64,000 nucleotides of DNA from Annona cherimola (lineage: Eukaryota > Streptophyta > Magnoliopsida > Magnoliales > Annonaceae), in assembly GCA_030490835.1 (NCBI GenBank), contig CM059971.1:97616595-97680594 (forward strand). Direction: 5' to 3'. The notes under the pieces are model-generated. The model saw nothing but the letters and a program-made list of their open reading frames with translations. It did no database searches and was not told the origin of the DNA. This document shows positions 61,776 to 64,000 of this stretch, one piece after another. Every line of letters begins with the position of its first letter. Positions within the stretch are counted from its first letter, which is position 1. Made by a program: the position numbers and the translations under genes.

Positions 61776-63702
61776 TTACGAGTTGTAGTCATCAAGCCCT
61801 AGGTCCCTCAATGCAGCGGCCGCAGCATCCTTGCAGCTAGCATGGCTTTGCTTCGCCAGCCTTATAATCTTCTCAATACCATTCGCAAGCAGAATGGCTC
61901 TGGAAAAATCAAACCAAAAAACAGAAACGAAAAGAAGTCAAGGCAAAAAGGAAAAGAAGGATAATTGACTCACAAATTGGCAATGCATGCACTCAACTGC
62001 AAAGGCCAACCTGATTTCTGGGCTCCTTACAACAAGATTCCGGATCATAAGACATGATTGTCTTTGCATTTGGGCTGCAGCAGGGAACTTCTTCATTGCT
62101 TGGATTGCAAAGTCCCCAACTCCAGCTTCCATTGCGCGGTTTGCATTCTCTGGTGATCTTAGTGAAACAACGCAGAAAATGGACATAATCTGCACGAGCA
62201 CACATTTTATGTCATCAACATGCACCGACAAGGGAGTTAAAATGACTCTCAGAGGCACCAACATCGAAACATAAGTAACATTTTCTTCTGCAAGTTGTAG
62301 GCAGGAGGTGCCTCTGCACAAAAGGGCACACGACGTGGGTAGTTCAGGACGTAAACAACTGGCCCGCAGTCAAATTACATTAGCATTCATGTGAAAAGCT
62401 GACGCACATGACTTATTTGTTGTGTTGAGTAGAGAAATAACATTGTTGGCCAAGTTTCCTTTGGGTGTACCATCCTAGCAAGTGTCCTCCATAAATTTGC
62501 ACAGAGAAAAGCCGCACCCACATACTTTAAAGATGATAAGTTCACATAAGATGGTAAAATTCATTCCTCATCATACCTCCTGTAAAACAGATGGATCTTC
62601 TGAAAATCTAGATGAAAGACTGATAAGTCTGTCAAGTCCTCCTTTAAGAATGATACCGGTCTTATTAGTATCACTTCCTGCCAACTTGAACCACACATAA
62701 CAAAATGTCATAAAAAGGACTATGCTAGTGATAGAAAGGAGCAGAATTTGACAACAGATATTTTCAAAGTTCAAACCTTAGACAACAAAGAACAGCAAGC
62801 TTTAGCTATTGTCTTGTTATTTTGTACACCACTATCATCTATACACTTGAGAACTACATCAATGCCCCCACAGTCAGCAATGATGTGGCATATTTCATCC
62901 TGCACAGTTAACATAGTATCAAAGATTGAAAACTAAAGAGTAACCACAGTACAGCATCAATGTCATCAAACACCACTCACTCGTTATCAGCATCAGGGTC
63001 AGAGGTAAAAACAAAAAAGAGACCAGGATGTTCCCACTCTACAATTCACACAATCAAAGTATGTGCCAAAAAAGTGAAAAGGAAAATAGGAACTTGAGAG
63101 ATGACAAAAGAGAAAATGGGATTTATTATTCCCATTTGAGGGATCTGCAATCCATTTTGCACATTTTTACGTGAGACCCAAGCAGTCCCACCCATCATCA
63201 TTTGTACTATGCATGAAATCAAAATCATGGCAATCGAAAAGGAACACACTGCAGATCCATTCCAATAAAGGCCTGAAAATTAAATGAAGAAAGTAACTGT
63301 AAGATATAATTGAATGGTCCCAGATGCTGTACTTAGTTCTCTCCCAACCAACATGGTTTTTGCTCTTTCAATCTTCCAAGAATATCTTAAGCCATCCAAG
63401 ATCCCCACAAAAGATTGGCAAATTCACAAGTATAAGGCAGCATTTTTGATGTATCTGAAAGGACTTACATTAGCGGCAAGAGCTTGCCATGCAAGAAAGC
63501 CATCCAACATGGCCATAAGATATTGGCAAATTTAAGTGAGGACAGCATTTCAAAGATATATAAATGAACTTACACTAACAGCAAGAGCCTTCAGTGCAAC
63601 AATCGCTGAAGCTAAACAAGGCGAACTGACTCCTTCATTAAGAGCATCTACAAGTGCAACTGCAGCACCAATTTTGGCAAATCTGCGAGCATATCCAAAA
63701 AC
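61776..63702 (-). CDS. Armadillo-repeat protein, ARMC6 type (3' part, partial)
   Basis: Five exons: 63702-63574, 62899-62777, 62684-62577, 62189-62011, 61899-61776 (stop TAA at 61778-61776). They sum to 663 nt, 220 residues plus stop, with matching phases; earlier exons lie beyond the right edge. The sequence is a run of ARM-like helical repeats: GYARRFAKIGAAVALVDAL, then CGGIDVVLKCIDD, then SPENANRAMEAG and MIRNLVVRSPEIRAILLANG, then the C-terminus AALRDLGLDDY. The end resembles Armadillo repeat-containing protein 6, which is conserved from animals to plants. ARM repeats mediate protein binding; a plant role is not established. The gene converges on CYP40 with about 5.6 kb between them. Confidence 0.85.
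63395..63610 (-). repeat. Partial exon/donor tandem duplication in ARMC6 gene
   Basis: The end of exon 63702-63574 with its donor (plus-strand text GAACTTACACTAACAGCAAGAGCC at about 63566) has a diverged copy about 105 bp away (GGACTTACATTAGCGGCAAGAGCT at about 63463). The copied block also includes GGCAAATT and GCAGCATTT-like text. The copy retains a good donor site but no open exon before it, so it is probably a decoy inside the intron. Confidence 0.6.
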
Positions 63703-64000
63703 CTGGATTGAAAAAAGTTTGTTAGTTACTTTGAGAATCCTAGTGAACTCTTTAACATAGATGATCAACAATTGGTGTACGAAGCAGAAGATACAATGTC
63801 AATTGTTCTACTATACTCAACAATTAAATGGGAGGCACTGCATTTTTGAGAGATCAAAGAGATATCTAAAAGATGAGAAAAAAACTTTTAAAAGTGCTTC
63901 CTACTGCAAAATTATAACTAAACTAGCATTCAACAATGTTGACTAACTTGGATTTTCTGTAATATTCAATCATTACCAACATTTTGGAAGTTGACTCATT

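Noticed and set aside
1..64000. A defence island, biosynthetic cluster or other multi-gene system
   Set aside because: The genes found are unrelated plant housekeeping or regulatory genes on both strands, separated by transposons; nothing suggests a shared pathway.

Overview
This window is nuclear DNA of a flowering plant. It has AT-rich intergenic space, genes with many GT-AG introns, plant-specific proteins (a KAC-type kinesin) and typical plant transposons (Tourist-like MITEs, hAT, Mutator-like and RTE-type LINE elements). I cannot name the species. No bacterial-style operons, CRISPR arrays, rRNA or tRNA genes were seen.

Genes, left to right. (1) The 5' part of a PWWP-domain gene on the minus strand (1-1347, running off the left edge), whose apparent stop is removed by splicing. 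(2) An unrecognised, apparently 5'-truncated gene remnant on the minus strand (about 4835-9325); two of its coding-like segments lie in a roughly 0.9 kb tandem duplication. (3) A DnaJ/J-domain protein on the minus strand (9422-10807), one exon, with a zinc ribbon and an AT-hook. (4) A 20 kb, 23-exon kinesin gene on the minus strand (14959-34985), reconstructed to a 1,291-residue open frame and matching the KAC1/KAC2 (KCA, KIN-14) family of chloroplast photorelocation. (5) A 16 kb gene-poor, transposon-rich stretch (35-51 kb) holding a hAT transposon with an intact 677-residue transposase, nested inside a second hAT-like element. (6) A cyclophilin 40 (SQUINT-type) gene on the plus strand (51553-56167), 8 exons, 361 residues. 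(7) The 3' part of an armadillo-repeat gene of the ARMC6 type on the minus strand (61776-63702), running off the right edge.

The genes are unrelated housekeeping or regulatory genes and do not form a functional cluster. The space between and inside them is mostly small non-autonomous DNA transposons. One Tourist-like MITE family (about 290 bp, ends GGGTGTGTTTGG, 3-bp target duplications such as TAA, TTA, ATA or TTT) is present in at least 14 copies, including one nested in another. A Mutator-like element with long inverted ends and a GC-richer interior (possible Pack-MULE) sits in an intron of the kinesin gene.

Exon limits were set by hand from splice signals, reading phase and family resemblance. 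No alignment or database search was run.
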